Notes: a model not told the origin generated them from the sequence alone. Shown: positions 11,447 through 23,607, numbered from the stretch's first letter. The stretch: 64,000 nt of DNA from Ailurus styani (GCA_002007465.1 LNAC01000032.1:7184519-7248518), one strand, 5' to 3'. Made by a program: numbers and translations.

Positions 11447-12851
11447 CACAAAATAGCTCTTTAGGGGTAAACCACATCACCTTTCAGCAAAGAGAGGACT
11501 TCATCTTTGTTTTTAGTAGTAGCCTCCCTGAAGAGATGATTCCTACTGTGGAGCAATGGTGGTTCATTTAACTCAACTTAAAAATAGAAATGTATATACA
11601 TCAGATTGGTTCTGTTTTCTCTGAAGAACACTAATATCATAGCACACACTTTTCTTCTCATAAAACTCTTACCAGTCTTCCTAGAATTAAGTGATTAATG
11701 TTTCTGCTCCTTTGTGTCTTCCTGAACCTCAGGAAAGACTTGCCCGCTAAGCAGAGGAAGAGAAGAAGGGTCAAAGGTGCTCAAGAAATCCAACTCTTTA
11801 GTCAGCTGCTAAATGATTGAGACGTTAGTACCAGTACATTTCTGACTATCTGAGCAAAATGAAATAAGACAGTAGAAGGAGGTGACTAAAGCCAAGGGAA
11901 GACAAAGAGTTTATGATGACAATTTTTTGTAAAACTATGAGTTCAAAGATTTTTAAAATATCTACAACTGTGCTCATTAGAATCTTTTGTATTTGCCTAA
12001 TTATTAAATTTTTTTGGTAGTTCTAATACATATTTGTCTTATTGCTGTTTGAATATACTACTAGCAAACTGACTCATGTTTATGAGCAGGTTAAATGACA
12101 GTCTTCCCTTTGAACATACTGTCAGTGTGTTGCTTTCCCTGACAGCACTGTGCTCACGTATGACTGCTCTTCTAGGTTGTGTTGTCCTTTGAAATTCTTC
12201 CTGTGGAGTTTCCTATGGCAATCCTAGAACACCACAGCTCTTCTCACTGTCAGATCCAGAAATATTGGAGAAGAGTTGCAATTGTTTGATAATAAAAGAT
12301 ACATGAATTGAAGGAGATTAATCCATATGTTGCTCAAGTAGTGTCCTAATTCAACATTCTGCCATCTGGGTCAGTTAGCCTTAATCACACTCGCTAAATG
12401 AATTTGAGATTAAGAGCTTGTCTAAAGTAAAGTTATAAATTGGCATAGGGAAGCAAACATCCTTCTAATATGGAAATATTTACTAATGAACTTTTCCTCA
12501 AAAAAATTAATCCCCACTTACCCTTTTCTTCCCTTTAACACGACTAGAGATTTTGGTGCTTATCATGTGCCTTCTCCACGTTCACCTTACAGATTTTTGG
12601 ATGCCAAGATAAAATGCAAATCAATTGCAAACTCAATTGAAACTCCAAATCTTGCCAAAAAAGGAGGATTCCATGCAGCATTGAATACAATGTTGAGGAA
12701 TTTCTCAACCCCTTTATTGCAAAAAGAACATCAGGCACAATTACATAAGTTAACAATAGAAGATAGCAAGAGTCTATGTAGGTGCTAGAGTAATCTGAAC
12801 GTAAAAAGATTGATTTGAATACATTTTGAATATCAAAGGATGAAGAAACAT
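11447..12851. other. Gene-free spacer
   Basis: AT-rich sequence with no recognised repeat. The overlapping open frames on both strands at 12486-12915 have no recognisable domain, and on the minus strand run into a DNA transposon. Confidence 0.45.
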
Positions 12852-12852
12852 A

Positions 12853-13292
12853 CATGAGGTCCCCCCTTATCTGGAGCAACCGTGGTCCAGAAGCACATGA
12901 TCCTCCTTTTGACATGTTGTCGGAGGGTCGATAGGAGCCTAAGGCTTTGTCACCATGCCTACATTGTTCACCTCACTTCGTCTCATCACGTAGGCATTTT
13001 ATTTTCTCACATCATCACAAGAAGATGGGGGAGTACAGTACAATAAGATATTTTGAGAGAAGGAGACCACAATTGCATAAATTTCATTACAGTGTATTGG
13101 TATAATGGCTCTATTTTATTACCAGTTATTGTTAATTTTGTACTGTGCCTAATTTATAAATAACCTTTGTTATAGGTATGTATGAATAGGAAAAGACAGT
13201 ATATGTAGGGTTTGGTAGCATTCATGGTTTCAGATTTCCACTGGTGGCCTTGGAACATATCCATGTGGATAAGGTGAGGGGAGACTACTGTA
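12853..13292 (-). mobile_element. Tigger-like (pogo/Tc1-mariner) DNA transposon fossil
   Basis: The ends resemble inverted terminal repeats: 'aggtccccccttatc' at left and 'ggggagactactgta' at right. Internal text ('atcatcacaagaagatgggg', 'gtacaataagatattttgag') matches a non-autonomous Tigger-type element. No transposase frame is intact. Orientation is inferred from remembered consensus order. Confidence 0.65.
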
Positions 13293-13436
13293 CAGCCCTC
13301 AAGTATTGCTACAAAAAAGATGAGACGTGCTGCCCGATCAAATGTGAAGGACGTAATACATGATCTCTTGGAATTTTGTAGGAAAAATGTTACCAAAAAA
13401 CACCCAGTCAAATAGTACTTTGGCTAATATATATTT

Positions 13437-13624
13437 TTAAAGATTTTATTTATTTATTTGTCAGAGAGAGAGATCACAAGGAGGCAGAGAGGCAGGCAGA
13501 GAGAGAGGAGGAAGCAGGCTCCCTGCTGAGCAGAGAGCCGGATGCGGGGCTGGATCCCAGGACCCAGAGATCATGACCTGAGCTGAAGGCAGAGGCTTTA
13601 ACCCACTGAGCCACCCAGGCGCCC
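13437..13624 (-). mobile_element. CAN SINE with TSD
   Basis: Modern-looking copy of the 'aggctttaacccactgagcc' type. Target duplication at about 13420-13436 and 13626-13640 ('ttggctaatatattttt' / 'ttggctcatattttt'). Confidence 0.95.
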
Positions 13625-13757
13625 ATTGGCTCATATTTTTTACTTGTTTTTCTTCCTCTTTTGTTTGATTACAAGTGGAAAAGTTTCAGTTAATAATACT
13701 TTTTGGCTTATGACATACCATTATTATTATTCCATTAGGTCTCCCTCGTTCTGTCAG

Positions 13758-13808
13758 CTATCTATCTATCTATCCCTATCTATTCATCTCTTGTCTATCT
13801 CATCTATT
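13758..13808. repeat. (CTAT)n microsatellite, interrupted
   Basis: Repeated 'ctat' units with point interruptions. Confidence 0.85.
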
Positions 13809-13833
13809 CTGTTTTTACCCCATTTCCTAATTC

Positions 13834-14047
13834 NTTTTTTTATTTATTTTTTTTTTTATTTATTTTTTTTAAAGATTTTATTTATTTATTTGACACAGAG
13901 AGAGAGATTACAAGTAGGCAGAGAGGCAGGCAGAGACAGGGAGAGGAGGAAGCNNNNNNNNNNNNNNNNNNNNNNNNNNNNNNNNNNNNNNNNNNNNNNN
14001 NNNNNNNNNNNNNNNNNNNNNNNNNNNNNNNNNNNNNNNNNNNNNNN
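13834..14047 (-). mobile_element. CAN SINE containing an assembly gap
   Basis: The tail and GA-rich body are readable to 13953. The rest, including the head, is 94 N. An exact 18-bp target duplication 'taccccatttcctaattc' flanks it (13816-13833, 14048-14065), so the gap lies wholly inside one young SINE. Confidence 0.92.
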
Positions 14048-14065
14048 TACCCCATTTCCTAATTC

Positions 14066-14872
14066 TGTTCAGCAACCTCCCATATGAACTCTAACATATT
14101 TATTGTGTATCCAAGTAATGTCATCCTTTGACCCTTGGCTCTTGACTTTTAGACTCCACGTTAGAGGGACCTGAATACCACAAAAACAAATTTATCTAAG
14201 AGCACCCAGGAGCCTCTATCATTTGGAATCCAGTGTTCAGAGATACAGAATAACCTGTTTCTCTCAGCATTCACACCCCTGAATAACACCACTTACTACT
14301 CCAGGGAGAACTTCTGTGTCTTTTGCCTGTATCCTTTTGTGGGAAAATACACAGAAAGTTTGTGCATTGTGCTGTTGCCAGTGTCAGGACAGACAATGTC
14401 AGCAGTGCAGGAAGGGTCTGAGTAGTGCAAACACTTAGGTAAGAGAAAAGACAAATGACTTTGTCAAATCCTTGCTCTCAAACAGTATGAATGTCACAGA
14501 TTATGGATCAATGAAATATCGTTTTAAGTGTTAAGTATTTTCTTGACTTCTCTTTGGGCACATTTCTTGCTTCTTTTTGTGTTCAAGTTGTGTGGTTGAA
14601 GGAGGATTTGTGAATTCGTGTGTTTTTTGTCACAGTTACACATGGCAGCCAAGGAATAGTCTGTAATTCAATAATTACTCATCCAGACATTGTTGTACCA
14701 TAAAAGAACACCAAGCCATGTGCAATAATAGTGAAGTAAGATCTCATCGCTGATATTTTATCAGCATATATATATATCTTTTATATATATACATATATAT
14801 ATTTGTAAAGGTATCTTTACATATGCTGTTGAATTTTATCATTAGGAAGGTATATTTGCTAAAGTAAAAGGA
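14066..14872. other. Gene-free spacer with (TA)n
   Basis: A TA-rich run lies at about 14765-14805. No coding or RNA-gene signal is seen. Confidence 0.5.
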
Positions 14873-14884
14873 TAAAACATTTTA

Positions 14885-15094
14885 CTCTTTTTTTCTCTTT
14901 TTTTATTTATTTATTTATTTATTTGACACAGAGAGATTACAAGTAGGCAGAGAGGCAGGCAGAGAGACAGGGAGAGGAGGAAGCAGGCTTCCCTGCTGAG
15001 CAGAGAGCCCGATGCGGGCCTCGATCCCAGGACGCTGAGATCATGACCTGAGCCGAAAGCAGAGGCCCCAACCCACTGAGCCACCCAGGCGCCC
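14885..15094 (-). mobile_element. CAN SINE with 12-bp TSD
   Basis: Target duplication 'taaaacatttta' at 14873-14884 and 15095-15106. It is a young type, close in sequence to the 13.4- and 43.1-kb copies. Confidence 0.95.
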
Positions 15095-16360
15095 TAAAAC
15101 ATTTTATTTAACAATATATCAACTTGAGTTATAACTCTTAAATCTTTAGGTATATGTAGACCTTTATTTGCATTCTTGTTCCAGGCCCTGCAAATTCTGT
15201 ATGTGGACTTGATCCATTTGTTTGTTAGTTTTTGCTAAATTTGTATGACTATTTTATGTGAATTTTTAAAGAAAAATTATAGGAATACTATTGTGTGGTA
15301 GACTTCACCTCATTCTTTCTCTCTCTCTTTTTAACTTGGCTTCTTGATGTAAGTTCTATCTGTGTAACTGTGTAAATAGCACAGTCTTTCTAAATATTGT
15401 GTAATATTCTTCACTGTGCATCTGTCGCATTGTATTTATCAGTTCCCATGAAGGAAGACTGTGAACTTGTCTTTGATTTGCTTTTATGACAAAGCTGTGA
15501 TGAGCATCCTTGAATATGTTCCCTACAAATTTGTGGGATTGCCACATTTCTCTCCAGAAGCTGTACCAGTTTGCATTCCTGTCAGTAGGGCACGGGGATT
15601 CCTCTAGCTGTATATTCCTGCCAAAACCTGGCATTATTCTGCTAGCTAATTTTTGACAATATAATGGATATAAAGTGAAAATCACTGCTGTTTAAATTTG
15701 AATTTCTCTAATGGCTGATAAGTTTGGTTTCTTCTGTGAGTTTCCTGTTCATAACTTAAGTCTTGTCTTCTTTTTTGTTTTTTTAAGAGAATTTTAATCT
15801 ATTTTACATATTAGATCCTAGTAGATTTCACATATTTCTTTCAATCTACCACTCATTTGCTTACTTTATCTACATGGTTATTTGTTGGAAATACATCTTT
15901 ACTTTTGATCTAATCAAATGAATCAAATTTAACCTATGGCTTGTACTACTGGGACTTTATGTAATAAGTTCTTTCTCTTGTTCATAAAGATACTCTCCTA
16001 CATCAGCTTCTCCAATGCACATCATTTTAACATTCATTCTTGGGTCTGTAATTCATCTGTGATCCCGCGATGCTTATGATAGGTCTTCAATCCATGCATT
16101 GACATCCTTTTCCACTGGCATCCATTGCAACAGTCCTTACCTTCCCCATTGATTCATGGTGTCTTTTTCAACATATGTTAAATTCCCATGTATACAATAA
16201 TCTATTTTTGAGTTGTCTATTCTGACACATCGTTTCATTTTCTCTTCTTGTGTTACAGTATCATCATAATACATTTTAATATCTGGCAAGGAGGTCCTCC
16301 CCTTTGCTCTTTTTTTCAAAGTTGCTTTAGTGATTTGTGGCCATTTATTTTTTCATATCA

Positions 16361-16444
16361 ATGTTAGAATTACTCATTGAGCTTCTTGAGTTGAATGACT
16401 TCATGTTAGAATTACTCATTGAGCTTCTTGAGTTGAATGACTTC
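16361..16444. repeat. Exact 42-bp tandem duplication
   Basis: The unit at 16361-16402 (begins 'atgttagaattactc', ends 'gaatgacttc') repeats without mismatch at 16403-16444, inside old L1 sequence. Confidence 0.97.
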
Positions 16445-16589
16445 ATTCTTCACTACAATTAAGAAGTTATATTGTATATTTAGAAATTATATATTTTCTC
16501 TCTTTCTAGGATCCTATTTTCAAAATATTGGTATCTCTATTTCTGTCCTCCCTATCTCTTAGTTTTCTTTGATATTTTAATTAATTTAT

Positions 16590-16693
16590 TTTTAAGAGAT
16601 TTTATTTTTAAGTAATCTATTACCCAATGTGGGGCTTGAACTCACAACCCTGAGATCAAGCATGCTCCACCGACTGAGCCAGCCAGACGCCCC
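16590..16693 (-). mobile_element. Short tRNA-Lys-like carnivore SINE
   Basis: Short form without the CT-rich body: 'taagtaatctattacccaat', then 'cttgaactcacaaccctgag', then 'gactgagccagccag'. Confidence 0.8.
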
Positions 16694-16951
16694 TTCTTCT
16701 ATATTTTTAGTCCCTTTACATTTTTCTGATAGTTTCTGGGAGAAGTTCCTTCATTTTATCTTCCAGTTTATTGGCTTATTCATTAGTAGTATCTATCTTA
16801 TTTATCCAATTTATTGTGTTTTAGCTCAATTATAATATTTCTTCAACCCCTATGACTTCTTTTACTGGTTCTTATTAATATTATACTCTTGTGTGTCATT
16901 AAAGATAATTACTATGCTTTAAATTCTTCTTCAAGTGGTAGATTCTTTTCA

Positions 16952-17116
16952 ATTTTTAAAAAAAGATTTTATTTATTTATTTGACAGAGAGAGAGATCAC
17001 AAATAGGCAGTCTCTCATGGTTTGTCAGGAGAGGGAGAATCTTAAGCAGGCTCCAACCTCAGCAGGGGCTTGATCTCACAACCCTCAGATCATGACCTGG
17101 GCTGAAACCAAGAGTC
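16952..17116 (-). mobile_element. CAN SINE, head truncated (outer, older copy)
   Basis: It runs from the tail to 'aaaccaagagtc' but lacks the tRNA-like head. The flanks carry 'agattcttttca' (16940-16951), the same target sequence used by the next SINE. Confidence 0.88.
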
Positions 17117-17126
17117 AGATTCTTTT

Positions 17127-17332
17127 TTTTTTTTTTTTTAGATTTTATTTATTGACACACACAGAGAGAGAGATTACAAGTAAGCAGAGAGGCAGGCAGA
17201 GAGAGAGGAGGAAGCAGGCTCCCTGCTGAGCAGACAGCCTGGTTGGTTGTGGGGCTCGATCCCAGGACCCTGCGGTCATGACCTGAGCTGAAGGCAGAGG
17301 CTTTAACCCACTGAGCCACCCAGGCGCCCCTT
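17127..17332 (-). mobile_element. CAN SINE at the same target as its neighbour
   Basis: Young copy with an intact head. 'agattctttt' borders it at 17117-17126 and 17333-17342. It inserted into the right-hand target duplication of the 16952-17116 copy. Confidence 0.92.
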
Positions 17333-17499
17333 AGATTCTTTTCATTCTGATTTCTTTCTTTTATACTGGTAGTATTCCTTACATGATTATTTATGCAGGC
17401 AGTTCCTATTATTTCCATGGAGATATCAGCTACCTGTCTGGAAACACGTATTTAGAAGAACTCTGACCTCAGGCAATTCCAAATGAATATATCATTTCA

Positions 17500-17935
17500 G
17501 TAAAGGTAAGTGGAATGTGAACAATAAATCAGGCCAGTGTGATGGAACGGATGTGGGAATGTTAGGTATGTTAGCACAGTCTTGTTGGTAAGGGAAGGTC
17601 TTTTTGAGGTTATAGCTGAGCTGGGAGTGGACTAGGAAAGAATGAGAAGATCCAGGACATGGGCATTCCAGGTAGACACGTATGTAGACACTTTGAGGGC
17701 AAATAAACTTGGTGTATACTTGAAAAAGAGACAGGAGACCAAAGTCATTGGAACAGAATGACACCGTGATGGAGTGATACTAGATGAAAACAGAGAGCTC
17801 CCTTTGGCCTAGATTATACAGGGCGGTGCAAACCATGCATCAGGATTTTGTGTTTTATTCCAATCGAGATGAGAATCTTCCTTAGGTTCTAGATAAAGAA
17901 TGAAATGGTCTCATTTTCTCCCCTTGCCCAACATT
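17500..17935 (-). mobile_element. L2 LINE fragment
   Basis: Antisense L2 text: 'gaaggtctttttgaggtt', 'gacatgggcattccaggtag', 'tttgtgttttattccaat'. Highly diverged. Confidence 0.5.
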
Positions 17936-17939
17936 TTAT

Positions 17940-19870
17940 TATGATAATTTTAAACATATAACAAAGTTGAAAGAATTTTATATTGAATACCTGTATGTCC
18001 ATAGATTCTACTATTAACATTTTTCCAAACTTGTTTTATCACATACTTTTTTACTTGTCCATCCCTTAATCTATCAGAGTTTAAATATATTTTATAATAA
18101 TTTACAATAATTTAAATACATTTTATAATATTTCACCTCTAATTAATTCGGGTGTATATCATTACTTAGAGTTTTGGTCTTTTTATTTGGATGAAAAATT
18201 TACATAAAATGAAATGCACAGATTGCTAACTTTTTAAAAAATTTAAATTCAAGTTAGTTAACATTTAGTGTAGTATTAGTTCTGGGGTAGAATTTAGGGA
18301 TTCATCAGTTGATGAATACCTAGTGCTCATTACATCAAGTACCCTCATTAATGTCTATCATCCAATTGCCTCATCCTCCCACCCACATCTCCTCTAACAA
18401 CTCTCACTTTGTTCCCTATAGTTAAGAGTCTCTTATGGTTTGCCTCCCTCTCTGCTTTTATCTTATTTTATTTTTCCTTCCCTTCCTCTATGTTCATCTG
18501 TTTTGTTTCTTAAATTCCACATATAAGTGAAATCATATGGTATTTGTCTTTCTCTGATTGATTTATTTCACTTAGCTTAATACTCTCTAACTCCACCCAT
18601 GTTGTTGCAAATGCCAAGATTTCATTCTTTTTGATGGCTAAGTAATATTCATATATATATATATATATACATATATATGTATATATTCTTTATCCATTCA
18701 TCTGTTGATGGACATCTGGGCTCCTTCCATATTTTGGCTATTATGGACATTGCTGCTATCGACATTGAGGTACATGCGCCCCTTTGAATCACTATCTTTG
18801 TATTCTCTGGATAAATACTTGGTAGTGCGATTACTGGATCATAGGGTGGTTCTATTTTTAACTTTTTGAGGAAATTCCATACTGTTTTCCAGAGTGGTTG
18901 TTCCAGTTTGTATTCCCACGAACAGTGCAAAAGGGTTCCCCTTTCTCTGCATCCTTGCCAACGTCTGTTATTTTCTGAGTTTATTTTAGCCATTCTGACT
19001 GGTGTGAGGTGATATCTTATCATGGCTTTGATTTGTATTTCCCTGATGCTGAGTGATGTTGAGCGTCTTTTCATGTGTCTGTTGGCCATATGTATGCCTA
19101 TTTTGGAGAATGTCTGATCATGTCTTCTGTCCATTTCTTCTCTAGATTTTTCGTTTTTTGGGTGTTGAGTTTGATAAGTTCTTTATAGATTTTGGATACG
19201 AGCCCTTTACTGATATGTCATTTGCAAATATCATCTCACATTCTGTCAGTTGCCTTTTAGTTTTGTTGATTGTTTCTTTGCTGTGCAAAAGTTTCTTATC
19301 CTGATGAAGTCCCAATAGTTCATTTTTGTGACAAATTGCTGACTTTTGACAAATACTACCACCCGTGCAACCTGAACCCCTATTGAAATACAGATCATTA
19401 TCATCACACCAAAAACCTTGTGCTCTTTTCCAGTTAATGTTCATACCCTCTGCTCCAGAGGCAGCTACCGTGCTTACTTTCCCCCACCATAAATTAATGA
19501 AGCCTGTTATAGAACTTCCTATAAATATATTCATACAGTATGTGCTCTTTTGTGTAAGATGTATTTGATTCAACATGTTTTCCTTGAAATTCATCCATGT
19601 TGTTGCATGTAACAGTAACTTATTCCTTTTTATTGTGGAATAGTAGACCATTACATAAATATATGACACTTTATCCATTTTACTGAAGGACATTTGGTGT
19701 CCATCAATGTCTGTGGTGCTTGGCAATTATGAATAAAGCTGTGATGAGATTCTTGTACAAATCTTCCTATAAACATGTATTTTCATTTCTCTTGGGAAAA
19801 TCTCTGGGAGTGCAATTGACGGGTCATAGAATAGGTCTGTTTCATTTTACAAGAAATGAGCAGACCTTTT
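17940..19870 (-). mobile_element. Ancient L1 3' region, split by a younger L1
   Basis: 17940-18221 ('ttttattatgataattttaa') and 19348-19870 ('ttcatccatgttgttgcatg', 'ggagtgcaattgacgggtc') belong to one old L1. The carnivore L1 at 18235-19334 interrupts it. Confidence 0.65.
18235..19334 (-). mobile_element. Carnivore L1, 5'-truncated 1.1-kb copy
   Basis: On the minus strand it carries the ORF2 C-terminal segment and the 3'UTR. The broken 161-codon frame at 18649-19134 reads L1 ORF2 C-terminal-like text (for example '[19 protein letters not shown]'). Target duplication 'attgctaactttt' / 'attgctgactttt' at 18222-18234 and 19335-19347. A (TA)n run lies at 18652-18676. Inactive. Confidence 0.92.
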
Positions 19871-20309
19871 TTGAATTACTCATGCCATTCTCATTGAATT
19901 TAAAATATGATCATTTTTATTATAGTGTGGGGAGGGAATAGAAACTGGGAAGCCAGTATTTTGTACTAGCCTAAAACCAGAATGTATGTGTAGGTTTCAT
20001 CCAGAATTTTTGTAAAATATTTGTATGATTTTTAATTGCTAGTAAAGCTGATATTTAACTCAGAATGTGAGAACTAACCACTGGGCCAGTTTCAACTGTG
20101 TACTTTGGAGATCTAAAAAGAATTTAAAACTCCACTTCTATCTAAAGGAAAGAACTCTTCATTTGAGGGGAGGCAATACTTGTAAATCATGCAAGGAAAA
20201 TATTTCAGCAAGCCTGTGTGGTGCTGTTCACATTGTGCATGATGAGGTGTCAAATAAAGCTGTTTTAGTTTAGTTTTATTTTTTTTTTTTAGTCACAAGG
20301 CTCGTATAT

Positions 20310-20640
20310 ATATATTTTTTTATTGTAGAATAAAATACAGATCCAGAAAAACCACACAGAAGAATTGTATGGCTTCAAATTGTTATAAGCTGAACACTCT
20401 TTTAGCTACCACTTAGACCAAAATGTAAAACTTTCCTGACTATTCCAGAAGCCCTTCCAGGTGATCTGTTCCAAATACACCCACTCTTTTCTCCAAAGGT
20501 GATCACTATCTTGGCTTTTATGGTAATCACTTCTTTCCTTGGAATTTATCATGTGAATATGCTTTTTTAGGTACTATAGTTGATTTTGCCTATCTAAAAA
20601 AATTTAGTGTGTCTTTTATGTTTCTTTTATTCTCTGGGCT
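20310..20640 (-). mobile_element. Possible old L1 3'UTR piece
   Basis: The order 'gcccttccaggtgatctg', then 'aaaggtgatcactatcttgg', then 'tgattttgcctatc' resembles the antisense L1M 3' region. Weak. Confidence 0.35.
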
Positions 20641-22030
20641 TATCCTTCATCACATTCTTTGCCTTATGGCTTATCTGTTGAAGAGCGAAGGCCATCTCAC
20701 ACAAAGGATCTTACACTCTGGACTTTTCTTATTGCATCCTGATGGTGAAGGTCAGCATCTTTTATCTTTTGTGTCTCCTAAACATTGGCAGCTGGATCCA
20801 GGAGATGGACCAGTCTCAGATTTTATTCCATTGACCCATATGTCTGGATTCTTTACTTTATCTGATGTTAGCAGAGATTAACACTCATTGTCTCAAATTT
20901 TTCATTCATTGAGGGTTGTAAAAGGGTAATACTCTAATTCCATCATGGTTTGCAATTATTAGCTAAAATACTTGTATGAAGAGATGCTTCCTTCCCTTAC
21001 TATTATCTACTAGTACAATGTATATAGGAAAGGCAGGATAAACTTTTGATTCATACCCTGTTTTTAAGTAAAGAATTGAAATTGGTTCCGTGTTAACTTT
21101 TGTAGGTGAATAATTAGTTTTACATATGTATGGGGGGAGGGAATTTGAAAAAGGTTTTGAAAAATTCTCTTACCTGCAATGCTAATGATTGTGCTAGTAT
21201 TAAAAAAAAGTGGCTGTTTTGCCAAGACATACATCATGATTGTGTGCGTCACAGGAGAAATAAACTAATACAATAAAAATGTTGATAAATTATGGTACTT
21301 TGGCTAATATAACTAGTGCCCCTTACTTTCCACATAGTAATTTTTCTGTAAAACAAGACAAATTACCGCTGTTTGTCTGCCCTATGACATAATACATTGT
21401 ATTAAATCACTATCCTTATGGAAGTTTCTGTCCTTATGTTTATATAAAAATTGTAAGTAGCCATTTCCCTTACTTCATAAATTCCTTGGCAGTAAAATAT
21501 TGCAAGAGAAAGGAAAGTTAGAAATCATAGTTACCTCATTAAGAGTCAATATGGGAGGACCTAAATTTGACCAGACTCTTATAATCTCACTTTATTTCTT
21601 TCATTCAGGAAGTAGAATAACTTCATCTCCAAAAAAATAAGTAAGAAGATATATACTTCCACGGGAGGCTGTCCTGGTGGCTAGACATTTTGGAGCATGC
21701 GATCATAGCTATAACCTGGGCCCAGTGGTTGTGGACCCCATTCGGGCTGAGTAGCTCCTCCACACCAGCGTGTCCCTGCCCCACTTCTTTAAAGAGGGGC
21801 AGCCATAAGAAATTTTGTTCCCTCTCCTGTGGTGAAAAAGGGATCGAGAAAGGGCTATGAATTTTTTCAAGCCCCAGATAGAATTGGGAACATTCCTAAG
21901 TCTAGAAAATCTTGTCTTCAGGAATTTTTTGGCTAATATCTTCTCCTTAGGTGGGGATTGTTGAAATTTAAAATCTGTATTTCCGATGCAATAATAAAGG
22001 TATGCAGATATCCATCACTTTCCAAAAGTT
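20641..22030. other. Gene-free spacer
   Basis: Mostly AT-rich and unassigned. A relatively GC-rich block at 21660-21840 has a perfect 7-bp inverted repeat and is discussed as a finding. Confidence 0.45.
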
Positions 22031-22052
22031 TGCATTACCCCACTTTGCTTTT

Positions 22053-22241
22053 TTTAAAATTTATTTATTTATTTGAGAGCATGCACAGTGGGAGGGGCAG
22101 AGGCAGAGGAAGGGAGAGAATCCTTACGCAGACTCCTCACTAAATGTGGAGCCCCACTTGAGGCTTGATCTCAAGATCCTGAGATCATGACCTGAGCCGA
22201 AATCAAGAATTGGTCACTTAACAGACTGACCACCCAGGCAC
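22053..22241 (-). mobile_element. CAN SINE with long TSD
   Basis: Older copy. The imperfect target duplication is about 21 bp, at 22031-22052 and 22242-22262 ('tgcattaccccactttgctt' / 'tgcatacccaactttgctt'). Confidence 0.92.
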
Positions 22242-22577
22242 TGCATACCCAACTTTGCTTTTATGAGAGATCTACATTAGTCCCTGTTTTTGCTAAAAGA
22301 AATCCAAAGAGGATTTCATTTTTAAGAAAAACATCATTATTGTGCTACTGTAGATCTCATAAAAGTGAAATAGACTAACATGAATTTTTTGGAAATTTTG
22401 GAAATCCGGTGATACTCTTCATTTTAGGTCACTTTGGCTTACAAACCATTTTCACAGAAGCTATCTGTTTTCGGATAGTGGGGGAAATCTGTATTATGAA
22501 ATCTGCTTGGCACCTTAGCCCAGTCCCAGATTCCATTTCTCAAACACCTCCCATTCTCTTGGTTATGAAGACTTCTT

Positions 22578-22780
22578 CTTTTTTTTTTTTAAGATTTTAT
22601 TTATTTATTTGAGAGAGGGAGAGAGATCATAAGTAGGCAGAGGCAGGCAGAGAGAGAGGGGTAAGCAGAGCAGGCTCCCTGCTGAGCAGGGAGCCCAATG
22701 CGGGCCTGGGCCCCAGGACTCTGAGATCATGACCTGAGCTGAAGGCAGAGGCTTTAACCCACTGAGCCACCCAGGCGCCA
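22578..22780 (-). mobile_element. CAN SINE with 19-bp TSD
   Basis: Target duplication 'ttggttatgaagacttctt' at 22559-22577, repeated with one mismatch at 22781-22799. Confidence 0.95.
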
Positions 22781-22799
22781 TTGGTTGTGAAGACTTCTT

Positions 22800-23594
22800 G
22801 GAACCACTTTCATAGTTGCTAGCATTTTAAATTCCCTCTCCCTTAAAAAAAAGAGGGCTATTCTCAGCAACATTAGGAATCACTTTCTGTAAATAATCTA
22901 TGAATTGTGTATGAAAGTTCAATGCTGACGTTCTTTGTCATTTTAGAGCTAAAATGGTTCTGTCTCTATTTTCGGCTTTGTTTTGATTATGTAATTTATC
23001 TCCTAAAGATGTCACCCTCCTTAGTGAAGTTAAGGTATAAACTTATGAAATGAATAAAAAATCATTACCATTTAATGCAGAAGAGTAACTAGTACTGCTA
23101 ATATGAACCATGTTTCAGTAGCTAATGGATTCTTGTTGAACTGATTTTAGCCAGTTTCTACTGCCTGAGTTTTGAATCCCGGTCTTTTCACTGGTTGTTT
23201 GAATTATTTATCACTGAAGCTGCTATCTATAAGTAGGTTGATTGATCCAATTTAACTAGCAATCAGTCTGTGCGACCTGAGGAGATACAAAGGTGGATAA
23301 AACACGTCCCCATCCTCGAGGAATACACATCCTAAAGCAGCACCACCCAAAATGTGGGTCATGGATCAGTCCTCACTGGTTCCTTATCCAGTCTATTATG
23401 AAATATGTATAGGGGTTGAGAGTAATGTCTAAGAAACCCTATAGCAATTTCATAGAGTCATTTATGTGTGTTGATTTTATTCTGCTGGCCATTTATTTTT
23501 ATTGTATTTTTAAAAAGTATTGGTCTGAGACAGACTGAAAGCTAAAAAAAAAATTTGTCCTATGCTGCTGATGATTTGAGAGGCACCTGTTAAA
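22800..23594. other. Spacer with an L2 scrap
   Basis: About 23265-23340 ('gagatacaaaggtggataaa') fits the antisense L2 3' end. The rest is unassigned, with no gene signal. Confidence 0.4.
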
Positions 23595-23607
23595 AGTATG
23601 TCAGACA

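Larger units (their letters stand above)
15255..17420 (-). mobile_element. Ancient L1 (L1M-type) ORF2 remains
   Basis: Antisense ORF2-like text such as 'gctgtaccagtttgcattcc' and 'aatatctggcaaggaggtcc' continues through AT-rich sequence, broken by three SINEs. Many stops; clearly dead. Boundaries are approximate, and the part after 16450 is weaker. Confidence 0.5.

Noticed and set aside
13626..14087. 153-codon open frame
   Set aside because: Spans low-complexity sequence, a SINE and 94 unknown bases.
18649..19726. Frames of 161 and 194 codons on the minus strand
   Set aside because: Decayed L1 ORF2 C-terminal sequence, the second also crossing into an older L1; not a host gene.
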